From: an uncultured Dehalococcoidia bacterium
GTDB lineage: Bacteria > Chloroflexota > Dehalococcoidia > Lucifugimonadales > UBA3495
Assembly: GCA_958296445.1 (NCBI GenBank)
Contig: OY282565.1
Location: 2,901,570 to 2,965,569, forward strand
Reading direction: 5' to 3'
DNA: 64,000 bases
The translations under genes and the position numbers were made by a program. The stretch's first letter is position 1. Every line of letters starts with the position of its first letter. This document shows positions 40,792 to 49,588 of the stretch, in pieces. The notes beneath the pieces were generated by a model. It worked only from the letters and a program-made list of their open reading frames with translations. It did not search any database and was not told where the DNA came from.

Positions 40792-41118
40792 ATGAAGAAT
40801 CGGGAGAACAAGAAGGCCCGGCCGGGGGCGGCCGGTGAGCCGCTAGTGTGCGAGCTGTGCCTGCGGGAGTCGGTGCGGTTTACTGAGCATCATTTGGTGC
40901 CGCGATCGAGGGGCGGCAAGTTCGGCCCCAAAGCCCGGCTGTGTCCAACTTGCCACCGGCAGTTGCACGCTATGTTCTCTGAAAAGACCCTGGCCGGGGA
41001 GCTTAACTCCATCGAGCGGCTGCGGGCTGACCCGTCTTTCGCCGGATACCTGAAATGGGCGCGGAAACAGAAGGGCGCGGCCAACTTTCGCGTCCGCCGC
41101 GCCAACGAAAGGCGGTAG
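40792..41118 (+). CDS. HNH endonuclease family protein
   Basis: This 108-residue protein has the HNH finger: CELCLRE (19-25), then TEHHLVPRSRGG with the catalytic His pair, then LCPTCHRQLHAMF with the second Cys pair and the metal-binding His. Two CxxC pairs bind zinc. Stand-alone HNH proteins of this length act as homing, phage or restriction nucleases; the target is unknown. The brnT gene starts 4 bp after its stop, placing it in a mobile toxin-antitoxin neighbourhood. Confidence 0.88.
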   Translation: MKNRENKKARPGAAGEPLVCELCLRESVRFTEHHLVPRSRGGKFGPKARLCPTCHRQLHAMFSEKTLAGELNSIERLRADPSFAGYLKWARKQKGAANFRVRRANERR

Positions 41119-41121
41119 GGC

Positions 41122-41424
41122 GTGCTACAATCATTGCGCTGGACTTGGGACCCGGACAAGAACCGGGAAAATCTGCGGAAACACGGCATCTTATTTGAAG
41201 ACGCAATTGTAGTCTTTGGTGATCCATTTATTCTAGTCGTAGAAGATCGCTACCCTTACGAACAGCGATGGAAGACCACGGGGACAGCCAGAGAGGCTCT
41301 CATATCAGTCATACATACACTGCCGCCGCAGTTATCGGAAGGGCAGAACCCAACCGGGCGTATCATCAGTGCCCGAAGAGCAACCAGACACGAGAGGAGA
41401 GCTTATGAAGAAGGCCGAGACTGA
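41122..41424 (+). CDS. brnT: BrnT family type II toxin
   Basis: This 100-residue RelE-fold ribonuclease toxin starts with WTWDPDKNRENLRKHGILFE (in part), the BrnT opening, followed by VFGDP and the C-terminal RIISARRATRHERRAYEE signature. BrnT cleaves RNA and inhibits translation. Between residues 45 and 75 the usual short beta stretch reads QRWKTTGTAREALISVIHTL and then an extra PPQLSEGQNPTG loop. It starts with GTG. It overlaps brnA by 20 bp, the normal toxin-first order. Confidence 0.88.
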   Translation: MLQSLRWTWDPDKNRENLRKHGILFEDAIVVFGDPFILVVEDRYPYEQRWKTTGTAREALISVIHTLPPQLSEGQNPTGRIISARRATRHERRAYEEGRD

Positions 41425-42100
41425 ATTGACTGAAGAGCAAAAAGAGCGGCTTGACGCCCTTATCCTGTTGTCGGAAGACCAGATTGATACCTCGGACATA
41501 CCGGATACTGTGGGCAACCCCAAGATAATCCGTGGTATGTTTTACCACCCGGAAAAGCTGGAAATTCAGCTTGTGCTGGACGATTTCGTTATTGACTGGT
41601 TCAAGGACAATTCCGGCGGCAAGCAAGACTTTCACAAACAGGTCAACGGGGTGTTGCTGGAGTACATCCGGCAGTGCCGGATCCGCGAGCGCCGGGAGGC
41701 CGAGGCGCGTATAATCCGGCAGGCTATGGAACGAATAGAGAATAAGAAGAGGGCCCAGCCGGAACTGAGCGAAGAAGAAATAGCAGAGCTTGACGCGGAG
41801 CTTGACAGGCTGGCTTCTCTGCCGGATGACCGGATTGATACATCGGACATACCAGATACTGTGGGCAACCCCAAGATAATCCGTGGTATGTTTTATCGCC
41901 CGGTGAAGCAGGAAATGCAGCTTGTGCTGGACGATTTCGTTATTGACTGGTTCAAGGAAAATTCCGGTGGTACGCAAGACATTCACGAACACGTCAACGG
42001 GGTGTTGCTGGAACACATCCGGCAGTGCCGGATCCGCGAGCGCCGGGAGGCCGAGACGCGTATAATCCGGCAGGCTGAGGAGCAAGCCAGCGGGCGTTAG
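41405..42100 (+). CDS. brnA: BrnA antitoxin with two tandem BrnA domains
   Basis: This 231-residue protein is twice the usual BrnA length. It is an internal duplication: DQIDTSDIPDTVGNPKIIRG and GMFYHPEKLEIQLVLDDFVI in the first half recur as DRIDTSDIPDTVGNPKIIRG and GMFYRPVKQEMQLVLDDFVI in the second, each followed by a ribbon-helix-helix-like DWFK-NSGG and VNGVLLE helix pair. The protein should neutralise BrnT and repress the operon. A single chain would provide both arms of the DNA-binding dimer. GAGGAG precedes the ATG. Confidence 0.9.
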   Translation: MKKAETELTEEQKERLDALILLSEDQIDTSDIPDTVGNPKIIRGMFYHPEKLEIQLVLDDFVIDWFKDNSGGKQDFHKQVNGVLLEYIRQCRIRERREAEARIIRQAMERIENKKRAQPELSEEEIAELDAELDRLASLPDDRIDTSDIPDTVGNPKIIRGMFYRPVKQEMQLVLDDFVIDWFKENSGGTQDIHEHVNGVLLEHIRQCRIRERREAETRIIRQAEEQASGR

Positions 42101-42125
42101 GAAGTATGGAACAAGGAGCAATCCC

Positions 42126-42389
42126 TTGAACGACCAGCAGTTTATTGACCGTATTCAGGAGAAAATCGAGGATTTGACCGGGCGCGAGATTGAGCTTCGC
42201 ATTGACGACGATGACGCCGGGCAGTTGGGGGTGGATTTCTCCCGTCCGGTGCCTCTGGTGATTATGGGCCGCAACATTCTGGAGTATTCCGGGTTTGCCC
42301 GGCTCTGTACCGAGTACGCCGTCGCCTCTATCCGGCAGCAGCGGGAGATTCCCGAAATCGAGTTCCAAATGCTGCTGGCCCGGAATTAA
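42126..42389 (+). CDS. Hypothetical small acidic protein
   Basis: This 87-residue protein is unrecognised. It is acidic at the front (FIDRIQEKIEDLTGREIELR, IDDDDAGQL) with a hydrophobic PVPLVIMGRNILEYSGFARL segment and a helical end. It starts with TTG, with AAGGAG eight bases before. It follows brnA by 25 bp and may be cotranscribed with it. Confidence 0.6.
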   Translation: MNDQQFIDRIQEKIEDLTGREIELRIDDDDAGQLGVDFSRPVPLVIMGRNILEYSGFARLCTEYAVASIRQQREIPEIEFQMLLARN

Positions 42390-42437
42390 ACGCAATGGCG
42401 CGATGGCGCAAAGACGCAGAGTTTGGATGCAGGGTTT
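42386..42437. repeat. Family C left-half copy
   Basis: TTAAACGCAATGGCGCGATGGCGCAAAGACGCAGAG is a diverged family C arm overlapping the stop of the preceding gene, followed by a GGATGCAGGGTTTGGACGCAG duplication. Confidence 0.6.
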
Positions 42438-42452
42438 GGACGCAGAGTTTGT

Positions 42453-42902
42453 ATGAGGGATAGCCCCATCCGCGAGCTTTCCGAGTATCCCCGGCCGTGG
42501 TTTTACCGGCCGGAGATATATTATGCCTTTATCATCTTTCCGCCGGTGTGGTCGGTTTTGACGCTGCGGTCGCCGTGGCAGGGCGGCGAGGGGTTTCGCA
42601 GCATCTTGGTGGGCGGGATAGCGTGGTTTTTCATCATCGCCGGCGTGGTGCTGTCGGTGCGCTGGGTGCAGGAAGGCGGCGCTTTCAACCTGTTCGTCTT
42701 TGTGCCGGGGTTGTTGCTGACCCTGCTTACGCAGGTGCAGTGGGCGGCCCACCGCGCCCGTTACGGCGCTCCGCCGACGGCATCGGCGGGGGATTCCGGC
42801 AACGCGCCGCCAACGCCGTCAACCGCCGCGCCGCCCGCCGACAAGGGGCGGGTTAAACGCCGAGGGCGCAGAGGACGGCGCAGAGAGCGCGGAGAATCTT
42901 AG
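42453..42902 (+). CDS. Small membrane protein whose C-terminus is encoded by a repeat
   Basis: This 149-residue protein has three hydrophobic segments: IYYAFIIFPPVWSVLTL, ILVGGIAWFFIIAGVVLSV and FNLFVFVPGLLLTLLTQV. A Pro/Ala/Thr-rich tail follows. The last 16 or so residues (KRRGRRGRRRERGES) are encoded by a family C repeat arm (TTAAACGCCGAGGGCGCAG), so the original stop has been lost and the repeat supplies the end. The start at 42453 follows no strong ribosome-binding site. Function unknown. Confidence 0.65.
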   Translation: MRDSPIRELSEYPRPWFYRPEIYYAFIIFPPVWSVLTLRSPWQGGEGFRSILVGGIAWFFIIAGVVLSVRWVQEGGAFNLFVFVPGLLLTLLTQVQWAAHRARYGAPPTASAGDSGNAPPTPSTAAPPADKGRVKRRGRRGRRRERGES

Positions 42903-42962
42903 GAAATAGCAGGAAAATCTTTGCGCCCTCGACATTTCATCTGCGCTCTCTGGGTTTAATGA
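42850..42962. repeat. Family C inverted-repeat copy overlapping a gene end
   Basis: The left arm is GGTTAAACGCCGAGGGCGCAG, which forms the 3' end of the preceding gene. The right arm is CATCTGCGCTCTCTGGGTTTAAT and ends 42 bp before the next ATG. The sequence GATAAAAT just after the right arm may be part of a -10 region. Confidence 0.72.
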
Positions 42963-43003
42963 TAAAATAGCCCTGAAAATTCCGACTGCCGGAGGAGGAA
43001 ATA

Positions 43004-43642
43004 ATGGCGTTGCATTACGATGGCGAAGTACGCATCATCAAGGTCAATATGGGGCCGTATAACAACAACGGCTACATCGTGTCTTGCCCGGAGACCAACG
43101 AGGGCATTCTGATAGACACCCCCGCCGAGCCGGAACTGTTGCTCAACGAAGTGGGCGATGTGGACATCAAGGCCATCCTGATTACCCACAATCACCAGGA
43201 TCATCTGCTGGGATTCGACGAAATCACCGGCAGCCTGGACGCCCCGGTGGGCATTACCACCGCCGACAAGGGGCCGCTGCCCAAAGCGCCGGAAATGGAG
43301 CTTGCCGACGGGCAGGTTATCAGCTTCGGCAACCGGGAGCTTCAGGTGCTGGCGACGCCGGGGCATACCGACGGCGCAAGCTGCTTCTTGGTGGGCAAGC
43401 ATTTGTTTTCCGGCGACACTCTCTTTCCCGGCGGGCCGGGCAAGAGCCGCAGCCCGGAAGCGCTGGCCCAAATCATAGACAGCGTCACCGGCAAGCTGCT
43501 TACCTTGCCTGAAGACACCGCGGTTTACCCCGGCCACGGCGACGATACTACCATCGGCGAAGCCAAGCGCCGCCATGCCGTCTACGCATCCAAGCCCCAC
43601 CCCGCCGGGCTGTTCGGCGATGTTGACTGGCTGAACAGCTAG
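43004..43642 (+). CDS. MBL-fold metallo-hydrolase
   Basis: In this 212-residue protein the metallo-beta-lactamase motif THNHQDH at 61-67 supplies His62, His64, Asp66 and His67. Further ligands are in TPGHTDGAS, FSGDTLF and YPGHGDD. The compact glyoxalase II-like plan suggests a thioester or lactone hydrolase, but the substrate is open. A GGAGGAGG-type site precedes the ATG. It sits between two family C repeats, so it is probably transcribed on its own. Confidence 0.92.
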   Translation: MALHYDGEVRIIKVNMGPYNNNGYIVSCPETNEGILIDTPAEPELLLNEVGDVDIKAILITHNHQDHLLGFDEITGSLDAPVGITTADKGPLPKAPEMELADGQVISFGNRELQVLATPGHTDGASCFLVGKHLFSGDTLFPGGPGKSRSPEALAQIIDSVTGKLLTLPEDTAVYPGHGDDTTIGEAKRRHAVYASKPHPAGLFGDVDWLNS

Positions 43643-43651
43643 GCTCCTTTC

Positions 43652-43743
43652 ATCGCAGAGTTCGCAGAGAATCGCGCAGAGTTCGCAGAGATTATAAAGC
43701 AATCAATACCCTCTGCGTTCCCTGCGCGTCCTCGGCGTTAAAA
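43652..43743. repeat. Family C inverted-repeat copy
   Basis: The left arm is CGCAGAGTTCGCAGAG, doubled. The right arm is CTCTGCGTTCCCTGCGCGTC then CTCGGCGTTAAAA. It ends 20 bp before the peptidase start. Confidence 0.72.
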
Positions 43744-43763
43744 ACGTCTTTCGCGGAGTAAGA

Positions 43764-45032
43764 ATGTTCCAACGTTCCGTTTTGGACAACCGTTTGCGCG
43801 TCGTCACTTCTATGATGGCGCATACTCAGTCGGTTTCTATCGCTATTTTCGTGGGGGCCGGTTCGCGGTATGAGCCGCCGGAGCTGGCCGGGGTGTCTCA
43901 CTTTATCGAGCATCTGCCTTTCAAGGGCAGCCTGCGCTGGCCGACGGCGCAGGATGTGAGCGAGGCCATCGAGGGGGTGGGCGGGGTGATGAACGCCAGC
44001 ACCGACCGGGAAGTGACCGTTTTCTGGTGCAAGGTGGCGCGGCCTCACTTCCGCACCGCTCTGGCCGTGTTGCTGGATATGCTGCTCAATCCGTTGCTGG
44101 AGCCGGAGGAGGTGGAAAAGGAGCGGGAGGTGATTCAGGAAGAGCTGCGGATGACTTACGATAACCCGTCATACCGGGTTGACCTGCTGATAGACGAGGC
44201 GATGTGGCCCGACCAGGCGATGGGCCGCGATGTGGGCGGCACCCCGGACACCGTGGCGGCCATCGGGCAGGAAAGCATCCGCGATTATATGCGGCAGCAG
44301 TACAACCCGGCCAACACCGTGGTGGCGGTGGCGGGCAACGTGGAACACGGCGAGGTGGTTGACTTGCTGGCCGACGCTACCGGCGACTGGCAGCCCCGGC
44401 CGGCGCTGGAGTGGGAGCCGGTTTCCGGCGAAGGCGGCGAGGACGGGCCGGTGGTGAAGATTGAACGCCGCCGCTCCGACCAGTCGCATTTGTGCCTGGC
44501 CTTGCCCGGCCTGTCGCTGGAGCATCCCGACCGCTACACCCTGAGCCTGCTGAACGTGATGCTGGGCGACGGGATGAGCAGCCGCCTGTTCCTGAACCTG
44601 CGCGAAAAGCAAAGCCTGGCCTACGACGTGAGCAGCTCGATCAACCACTTCCGCGACTGCGGCTCGATGGTGATTTACTGCGGCGTGGAGCCGCGCAAGA
44701 CCAACGATGCCGTCCGCGCCCTGATGCGGGAGCTGGACGGGATGCGGGAGGAGGCCGAAGAGCGCGAACTGAACAAGGCCAGGGAGTACACTGTGGGCCG
44801 CCTGTTGCTGCGGATGGAGGACAGCCGCGCCGTGGCGTCTTGGCTCGGCTCGCAGGAACTGCTCCAAGACCGGGTTGCCAGCGTGGACGAAATCATCGGG
44901 CGGCTGTACGCCGTAACGCCGTCGGACATATCCGCCCTCGCCGCCCGCCTGTTCCGCCAAGAATACCTGCGCCTGGCGCTGGTGGGGCCGCAAGGGGGCC
45001 GCAAAACTTTGACATCGTTGCTGAAGCTGTAG
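43764..45032 (+). CDS. M16 family zinc peptidase (processing-peptidase-like)
   Basis: This 422-residue protein has the inverted zinc motif HFIEH at 46-50 (His46, Glu49, His50) and the distal Glu in VIQEELRMTYDNP. It shows the two-lobe plan of single-subunit bacterial M16B peptidases: active N-terminal lobe, then a C-terminal lobe containing SSRLFLNLREKQSLAYDVSS with the conserved R-x-x-x-x-x-AY signature. It degrades or processes peptides in the cytoplasm. The start has GCGGAG upstream. The nucleotidyltransferase gene follows 29 bp later. Confidence 0.92.
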   Translation: MFQRSVLDNRLRVVTSMMAHTQSVSIAIFVGAGSRYEPPELAGVSHFIEHLPFKGSLRWPTAQDVSEAIEGVGGVMNASTDREVTVFWCKVARPHFRTALAVLLDMLLNPLLEPEEVEKEREVIQEELRMTYDNPSYRVDLLIDEAMWPDQAMGRDVGGTPDTVAAIGQESIRDYMRQQYNPANTVVAVAGNVEHGEVVDLLADATGDWQPRPALEWEPVSGEGGEDGPVVKIERRRSDQSHLCLALPGLSLEHPDRYTLSLLNVMLGDGMSSRLFLNLREKQSLAYDVSSSINHFRDCGSMVIYCGVEPRKTNDAVRALMRELDGMREEAEERELNKAREYTVGRLLLRMEDSRAVASWLGSQELLQDRVASVDEIIGRLYAVTPSDISALAARLFRQEYLRLALVGPQGGRKTLTSLLKL

Positions 45033-45061
45033 GGCTGAAGCTGTAGGGCGGGGGAATAAGA

Positions 45062-45946
45062 ATGGTACTCAACGCCCCGGTTTCCCATAAAGGCGCTAGG
45101 GAAAACGTTCCCGACCCGCAAGCGGCGCAGGTAGCCAAACGGCTACGGGAAGCCGTTGACGCGGAGTGCGTCATCCTTTTCGGAAGCCGGGCCAGGGGCG
45201 ACCACCGGCCTTACTCCGACCTCGACCTAATCGTCATCACCGAGGAACCGCCGGACAAGACGCAGCTATCCGCCTTGCGGGATACCGCTTGGGATATTAT
45301 CCGCCAAACTTACAATAAAGGTTTGGCCTGCGATCTGGTGTGCCTCACCCCGGCCGACTATAACATCCTCAGCAGGCATACCCTGAACCATGTAGCCGGG
45401 GCCGCGTGGGAGGAGGGCGTCTTTATGGCAAGAAACCCCGCAGAGTACGGGCGAATGGGGGACGGGGAACGCCGCGACAGTTCTCAGGAATGGCGAGGGG
45501 CGGTAAGGAGAATCGCCGATACCAACGCCCATTACGACACAATGCAGATTCTCTTGGACATCGGGATAGAAGATCTGAGTACGGTCAACGCCGCGGCTAT
45601 GTGTATGGAACATGGAATGAAGGCCCTAATATCCATCTTGGGGCACCGGCACCCCACGCACCACGACCTGGAGCGCATAGCCGAAGACATCGCGCGGATA
45701 GATCCGTCCAATCCTCTGACTTGGGCCAGCAACTTGGAAGAAATGGGTATGTACAGCGGGGGCGATATTTACGGCGAAATATCCGGGCCAAAGCTGGGAT
45801 TCGACCGGATGGCCGACGACGTAACTCAGGATATAACCCGGATGTATGACCGGATAGAGGAACTAACCGGAGAAAGCCCGTGGAGTATTGCCACCCGCGT
45901 AGGCGGAAACTATGCCAGCCCCAAGTGGCGGGAAGCGCCGCCGTAG
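45062..45946 (+). CDS. MNT-HEPN fusion protein (single-chain toxin-antitoxin-like)
   Basis: This 294-residue protein combines an N-terminal minimal nucleotidyltransferase with GSRARGD at 41-47, SDLD with Asp53 and Asp55, and a third Asp91 in ACDLVCL, all catalytic residues present. A C-terminal helical domain from about 130 ends its core with ALISILGHRHPTHHDLERIA, where R-HPTH-H fits the HEPN R-x4-H ribonuclease motif. In two-gene MntA-HepT systems the nucleotidyltransferase AMPylates and silences the HEPN toxin. Here both are in one chain, so control would be in cis. Confidence 0.83.
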   Translation: MVLNAPVSHKGARENVPDPQAAQVAKRLREAVDAECVILFGSRARGDHRPYSDLDLIVITEEPPDKTQLSALRDTAWDIIRQTYNKGLACDLVCLTPADYNILSRHTLNHVAGAAWEEGVFMARNPAEYGRMGDGERRDSSQEWRGAVRRIADTNAHYDTMQILLDIGIEDLSTVNAAAMCMEHGMKALISILGHRHPTHHDLERIAEDIARIDPSNPLTWASNLEEMGMYSGGDIYGEISGPKLGFDRMADDVTQDITRMYDRIEELTGESPWSIATRVGGNYASPKWREAPP

Positions 45947-46014
45947 AGTAAAGCGAATTACTACAGTCGGCGGTGAACCCGCGATTGGCTGACGTTCTTC
46001 AGAAAAATGGCAGT

Positions 46015-46344
46015 TTAATCCTGTGTCCGGTTCGCGCCTTCCTCAGCCCGCTGTACCCGCTTGGGGAATCGTACCCGGTATATGTGATCCATAAGGGCCT
46101 GGTTGACGGCTTCGTACAACTCCTGCCCATCCTTGAGGTTGTCGCCGAACCAGTCTATGACGTATTCGTCCAGCTTGAGGGTTATTTCCTGTTTTACCGG
46201 GCGGTAGAACAGGCCGGTTTTGGCCTTGCGCCAGTCTATCGGCTTGAATGGGATGTCGGAGTAGTCTATTTCCTCGTCCGGCATATTTTCCAGGGCTTCC
46301 AGCATCGCCTTTTGTTCATCGGTCAGTTTAACCATTTCCCTCAT
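46015..46344 (-). CDS. Solitary BrnA-type antitoxin
   Basis: This 109-residue protein follows the BrnA plan: an N-terminal MVKLTDEQKAMLEALENMPD helix, then DEEIDYSDIPF, FYRPVKQEITLKLDEYVIDWF and a helix ending in RVRFPKR. It is related to the doubled BrnA at 41405 (FYRPVKQE and YVIDWF are shared), but there is no BrnT gene next to it. It is convergent with the MNT-HEPN gene and just downstream of uvrA. An ATG at 46335 is an alternative start. Confidence 0.82.
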   Translation of the reverse strand: MREMVKLTDEQKAMLEALENMPDEEIDYSDIPFKPIDWRKAKTGLFYRPVKQEITLKLDEYVIDWFGDNLKDGQELYEAVNQALMDHIYRVRFPKRVQRAEEGANRTQD

Positions 46345-46372
46345 CGTAGGTTCTTTTGCCCGAATCCCTATT

Positions 46373-49300
46373 CTAGCGCATCCCGGCGTACTCCGCGCTT
46401 TCCGGTTTGGGCGCGGGGGCGGGGGGGCTTTCTAGGGCCGCTTTCAGGTATTGGGCGGTTACGCTGGTTTTGTCTTGGGCCAGTTGTTCGGGGGTGCCGG
46501 TGGCGATTAGTTGGCCGCCTTTGTCGCCGGCGCCGGGGCCTAGGTCTATTAGCCAGTCGGCGTTTTTCATTACGTCTATGTTGTGTTCGATTAGAATTAC
46601 TGTGTTGCCTGCGTCTACTAGGCGGTGCAGGACGCCCAGCAGGGCGGCGCAGTCCTCGAAGGACAGACCGGTGGTGGGTTCGTCCAGCAGGTAGACGGTC
46701 TTGCCGGTGGCGCGTTTGGACAGTTCGGTAGCCAGCTTGACGCGCTGGGCTTCGCCGCCGGACAGGGTGGTGGCGGGCTGGCCCAAGCGGATGTAGCCGA
46801 GGCCGACGTCGCGCAGGGTTTCCAGCTTGGGGCGGATGCGCGGGAAGTTGACGAAAAACTCCAGGGCAGTGTCTACCGTCATATTCAGCACGTCGGCGAT
46901 GTGCTTGCCCCGCATAGTCACTTCCAGGGCTTCGCGGTTGTAGCGCAGGCCGTGGCAGATTTCGCAGGGGACGGTGACGTCGGGCAGGAATTGCATTTCA
47001 ATCTGGTTGTAGCCCTCGCCCTGGCAGGCTTCGCAGCGTCCGCCCTTGACGTTGAAGGAAAAGCGGCCCGGTTTGTAGCCGCGCACCCGCGATTCGGGCA
47101 GGTTGGCGAACAGTTCGCGGATGGGCGTGAAAGCGCCGGTGTAGGTGGCCGGGTTGCTGCGGGGGGTGCGTCCGATGGGCGACTGGTCTATTTTCACCAC
47201 CTTGTCCACGCCCTCGACGCCCAGCAGTTCGTCGTGTTCGCCGGGCAGGTCGCGCCCGTGATTCAGCCGCTGGTTCAGCTTTTTGTAGAGGATTTCGTAG
47301 ACTAGGCTGCTTTTGCCGGAACCGGAAACGCCGGTGATGCAGACCAGCCGGCCTAGGGGAAACTCCACGTCGATGTCGCGCAGGTTGTTTTCGCGGGCGC
47401 CCTTGACGGTGAGGAAAAGGCCGTTGCCTTCGCGCCGCTTTTCCGGCGTCGGCACGCGCTTGCGTCCGCTGAGGTACTGGCCGGTGAGGGAGCTGGGGGA
47501 GTTTTCTATTTCCTCAACGGTGCCGGTGGCGACGACCTGGCCGCCATGCTCGCCGGCCCGGGGGCCGAGGTCGGCGATAAAGTCGGCGGCCCGCATCATA
47601 GCTTCGTCATGCTCCACCACCAGCACGGTGTTGCCCATATCGCGCAGGCGGCTGAGGGTGTTGATGAGGCGCTGGTCGTCGTGGGGATGGAGGCCAACGG
47701 TGGGCTCGTCGCAGACATACAGCACTCCGGTCAGGCCGGAGCCTATCTGGGTCGCCAGCCGGACGCGCTGGGCTTCGCCGCCGGAAAGGGTCTGGGCCGT
47801 GCGATCCATAGTCACGTAGTCTAGGCCGATGCCCATTAGGAACTTCAGGCGGCCGTCAATTTCCTTTAGGACTTGGCTGGCGATGGTTTTGTCCCGGGCC
47901 GACAGGGTTTGCGGGATGTCATCCGTGTTTCCGTTCTTGGGGTTGCCGTTTTTGGGGGTTTTGCGGCGTCCGTTGCGGCGGGCGCCGTTGCGGGCGGCGT
48001 TGGCGGCTTCGGGGACGTGGCCGTTTTCGTGGCCGTTGGCGTTGGCATAGGCGCCGTCGCCGTTGCGGTTGTAAGCGGAATCCGGGTCAATCCGCTCAAC
48101 CCACTGGGCGGCGGCGCCGATGTTTTTGGCGCAGACGTCCATAATGCCCAAGCCGCAGACGCGCACCGACAGGGCTTCGGGCCGCAGGCGCTTGCCGCCG
48201 CAGGAACGGCAGGGACGCGCCGACATATAGCGCTCAATCTGCGAGCGGGCGTAGTCCGATTCGGTGGTTTTGTAGCGACGCTCTAGGTTGGGGATGACGC
48301 CCTCAAAGTTGGTGTCCCAGCTATAGGTGCGGCCCCGGTGGGTGCGGTGGCTGACGGTGACTTTCTGGGAGCCGTTGCCGTAGAGAATCAGGTCCAGATC
48401 TTCTTGGGCCAGATCCCGAACCGGGATTTTGGCGGAGAAGCCGTTGGCCGCGGCCACCGATTCCATCAGGCTGATGTACCACGCGCCGGAGGTTCCCACC
48501 CGCACCCAGGGGGTGACCGCGCCCTCGGACAGCGACAGGTTTTTGTTGGGGATGACCAGCTCGGGGTCTACGGCCAGCCGGTAGCCCAGCCCGCTGCATT
48601 CGGAGCAGGCGCCGTGGGGGCTGTTGAAGCTGAAGGTGCGGGGTTCGATTTCGGGCAGGCTGACGTTGCACTGGGCGCAGGCGAACTGCTCGGAGAACAC
48701 CAGATTGCCGGGCGTTCCGCCGTCGCCCGTGTCAACCAGGGCTTCGACCACGCCGCCGCCTTCCCGCAGGCAGGTTTCCACCGACTCGGCCACCCTTGCC
48801 AGTTCGGTGTCGGGGCGGACGATTAGCCGGTCTACCACCAGCTCGATGTAGTGCCACTTGCGCTTATCCAGGTTCAGGCCATCGATTTCGTCCAGCATCA
48901 GAGTTTCGCCGTTGACGCGGATACGGACGAAACCGGACTTGCGGGCGGCCTCGAAAACGTCCTTATGCTCGCCTTTTTTGCGCCGTACTTTGGGGGCCAG
49001 CAGGGTGATGCGGCTGCCCTCGTCTAGGGACATAATGGCGTCCACAATCTGGGAAACGGTCTGGCGGGCCACCGGGCGGTCGCAGCGGGGGCAATGGGGG
49101 ACGCCGACGCGGGCGAAGAGCAGGCGCAGGTAGTCGTAGATTTCGGTTACGGTGCCGACGGTGGAGCGGGGGTTGTGGGAAACGCCTTTCTGGTCAATTG
49201 AGATGGCCGGGGAAAGGCCCTCGATGTAGTCCACGTCGGGCTTGTCCATCCGCCCTAGGAACTGCCGGGCGTAGGCCGACAGCGATTCCACGTAGCGGCG

Positions 49301-49456
49301 CTGCCCTTCGGCATAGATGGTATCGAAAGCCAGGGAGCTCTTGCCGGAGCCGGAAACGCCGGTGATGACCACCAGCTTGTCGCGGGGCACGGTGATGTCA
49401 ATGTTCTTAAGGTTATGCTCCCGGGCGCCCTTGACGTATATGAAGTCCTGCGGCAT
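46373..49456 (-). CDS. uvrA: UvrABC system protein A (excinuclease ATPase)
   Basis: This 1027-residue damage-recognition ATPase of nucleotide excision repair has two ABC modules: Walker A GVSGSGKS near 34 and again near 710, signature LSGGEAQRV in both halves, and Walker [10 protein letters not shown] and VYLLDEPT. Zinc-finger Cys pairs are present (CAQCNV and CSECSG, CRSCGG, CEACQG and CEICHG). It is longer than the usual 940-950 residues because residues about 455-517 are a low-complexity Asn/Gly/Arg/Lys-rich insertion ([19 protein letters not shown]). No SOS operator is evident upstream. Confidence 0.97.
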   Translation of the reverse strand: MPQDFIYVKGAREHNLKNIDITVPRDKLVVITGVSGSGKSSLAFDTIYAEGQRRYVESLSAYARQFLGRMDKPDVDYIEGLSPAISIDQKGVSHNPRSTVGTVTEIYDYLRLLFARVGVPHCPRCDRPVARQTVSQIVDAIMSLDEGSRITLLAPKVRRKKGEHKDVFEAARKSGFVRIRVNGETLMLDEIDGLNLDKRKWHYIELVVDRLIVRPDTELARVAESVETCLREGGGVVEALVDTGDGGTPGNLVFSEQFACAQCNVSLPEIEPRTFSFNSPHGACSECSGLGYRLAVDPELVIPNKNLSLSEGAVTPWVRVGTSGAWYISLMESVAAANGFSAKIPVRDLAQEDLDLILYGNGSQKVTVSHRTHRGRTYSWDTNFEGVIPNLERRYKTTESDYARSQIERYMSARPCRSCGGKRLRPEALSVRVCGLGIMDVCAKNIGAAAQWVERIDPDSAYNRNGDGAYANANGHENGHVPEAANAARNGARRNGRRKTPKNGNPKNGNTDDIPQTLSARDKTIASQVLKEIDGRLKFLMGIGLDYVTMDRTAQTLSGGEAQRVRLATQIGSGLTGVLYVCDEPTVGLHPHDDQRLINTLSRLRDMGNTVLVVEHDEAMMRAADFIADLGPRAGEHGGQVVATGTVEEIENSPSSLTGQYLSGRKRVPTPEKRREGNGLFLTVKGARENNLRDIDVEFPLGRLVCITGVSGSGKSSLVYEILYKKLNQRLNHGRDLPGEHDELLGVEGVDKVVKIDQSPIGRTPRSNPATYTGAFTPIRELFANLPESRVRGYKPGRFSFNVKGGRCEACQGEGYNQIEMQFLPDVTVPCEICHGLRYNREALEVTMRGKHIADVLNMTVDTALEFFVNFPRIRPKLETLRDVGLGYIRLGQPATTLSGGEAQRVKLATELSKRATGKTVYLLDEPTTGLSFEDCAALLGVLHRLVDAGNTVILIEHNIDVMKNADWLIDLGPGAGDKGGQLIATGTPEQLAQDKTSVTAQYLKAALESPPAPAPKPESAEYAGMR

Positions 49457-49588
49457 TGGTCGCTATCCCTCCCCACCAAGCATCGCTCCTAATTTTAGCA
49501 CCGAATCGGCGTGACTCCACGCCGTAACCTGCCCGTAATCCGTGGATACGCTACAATTAGGGTGCGCCGCTGCGCCGGAGGAAGCCGA

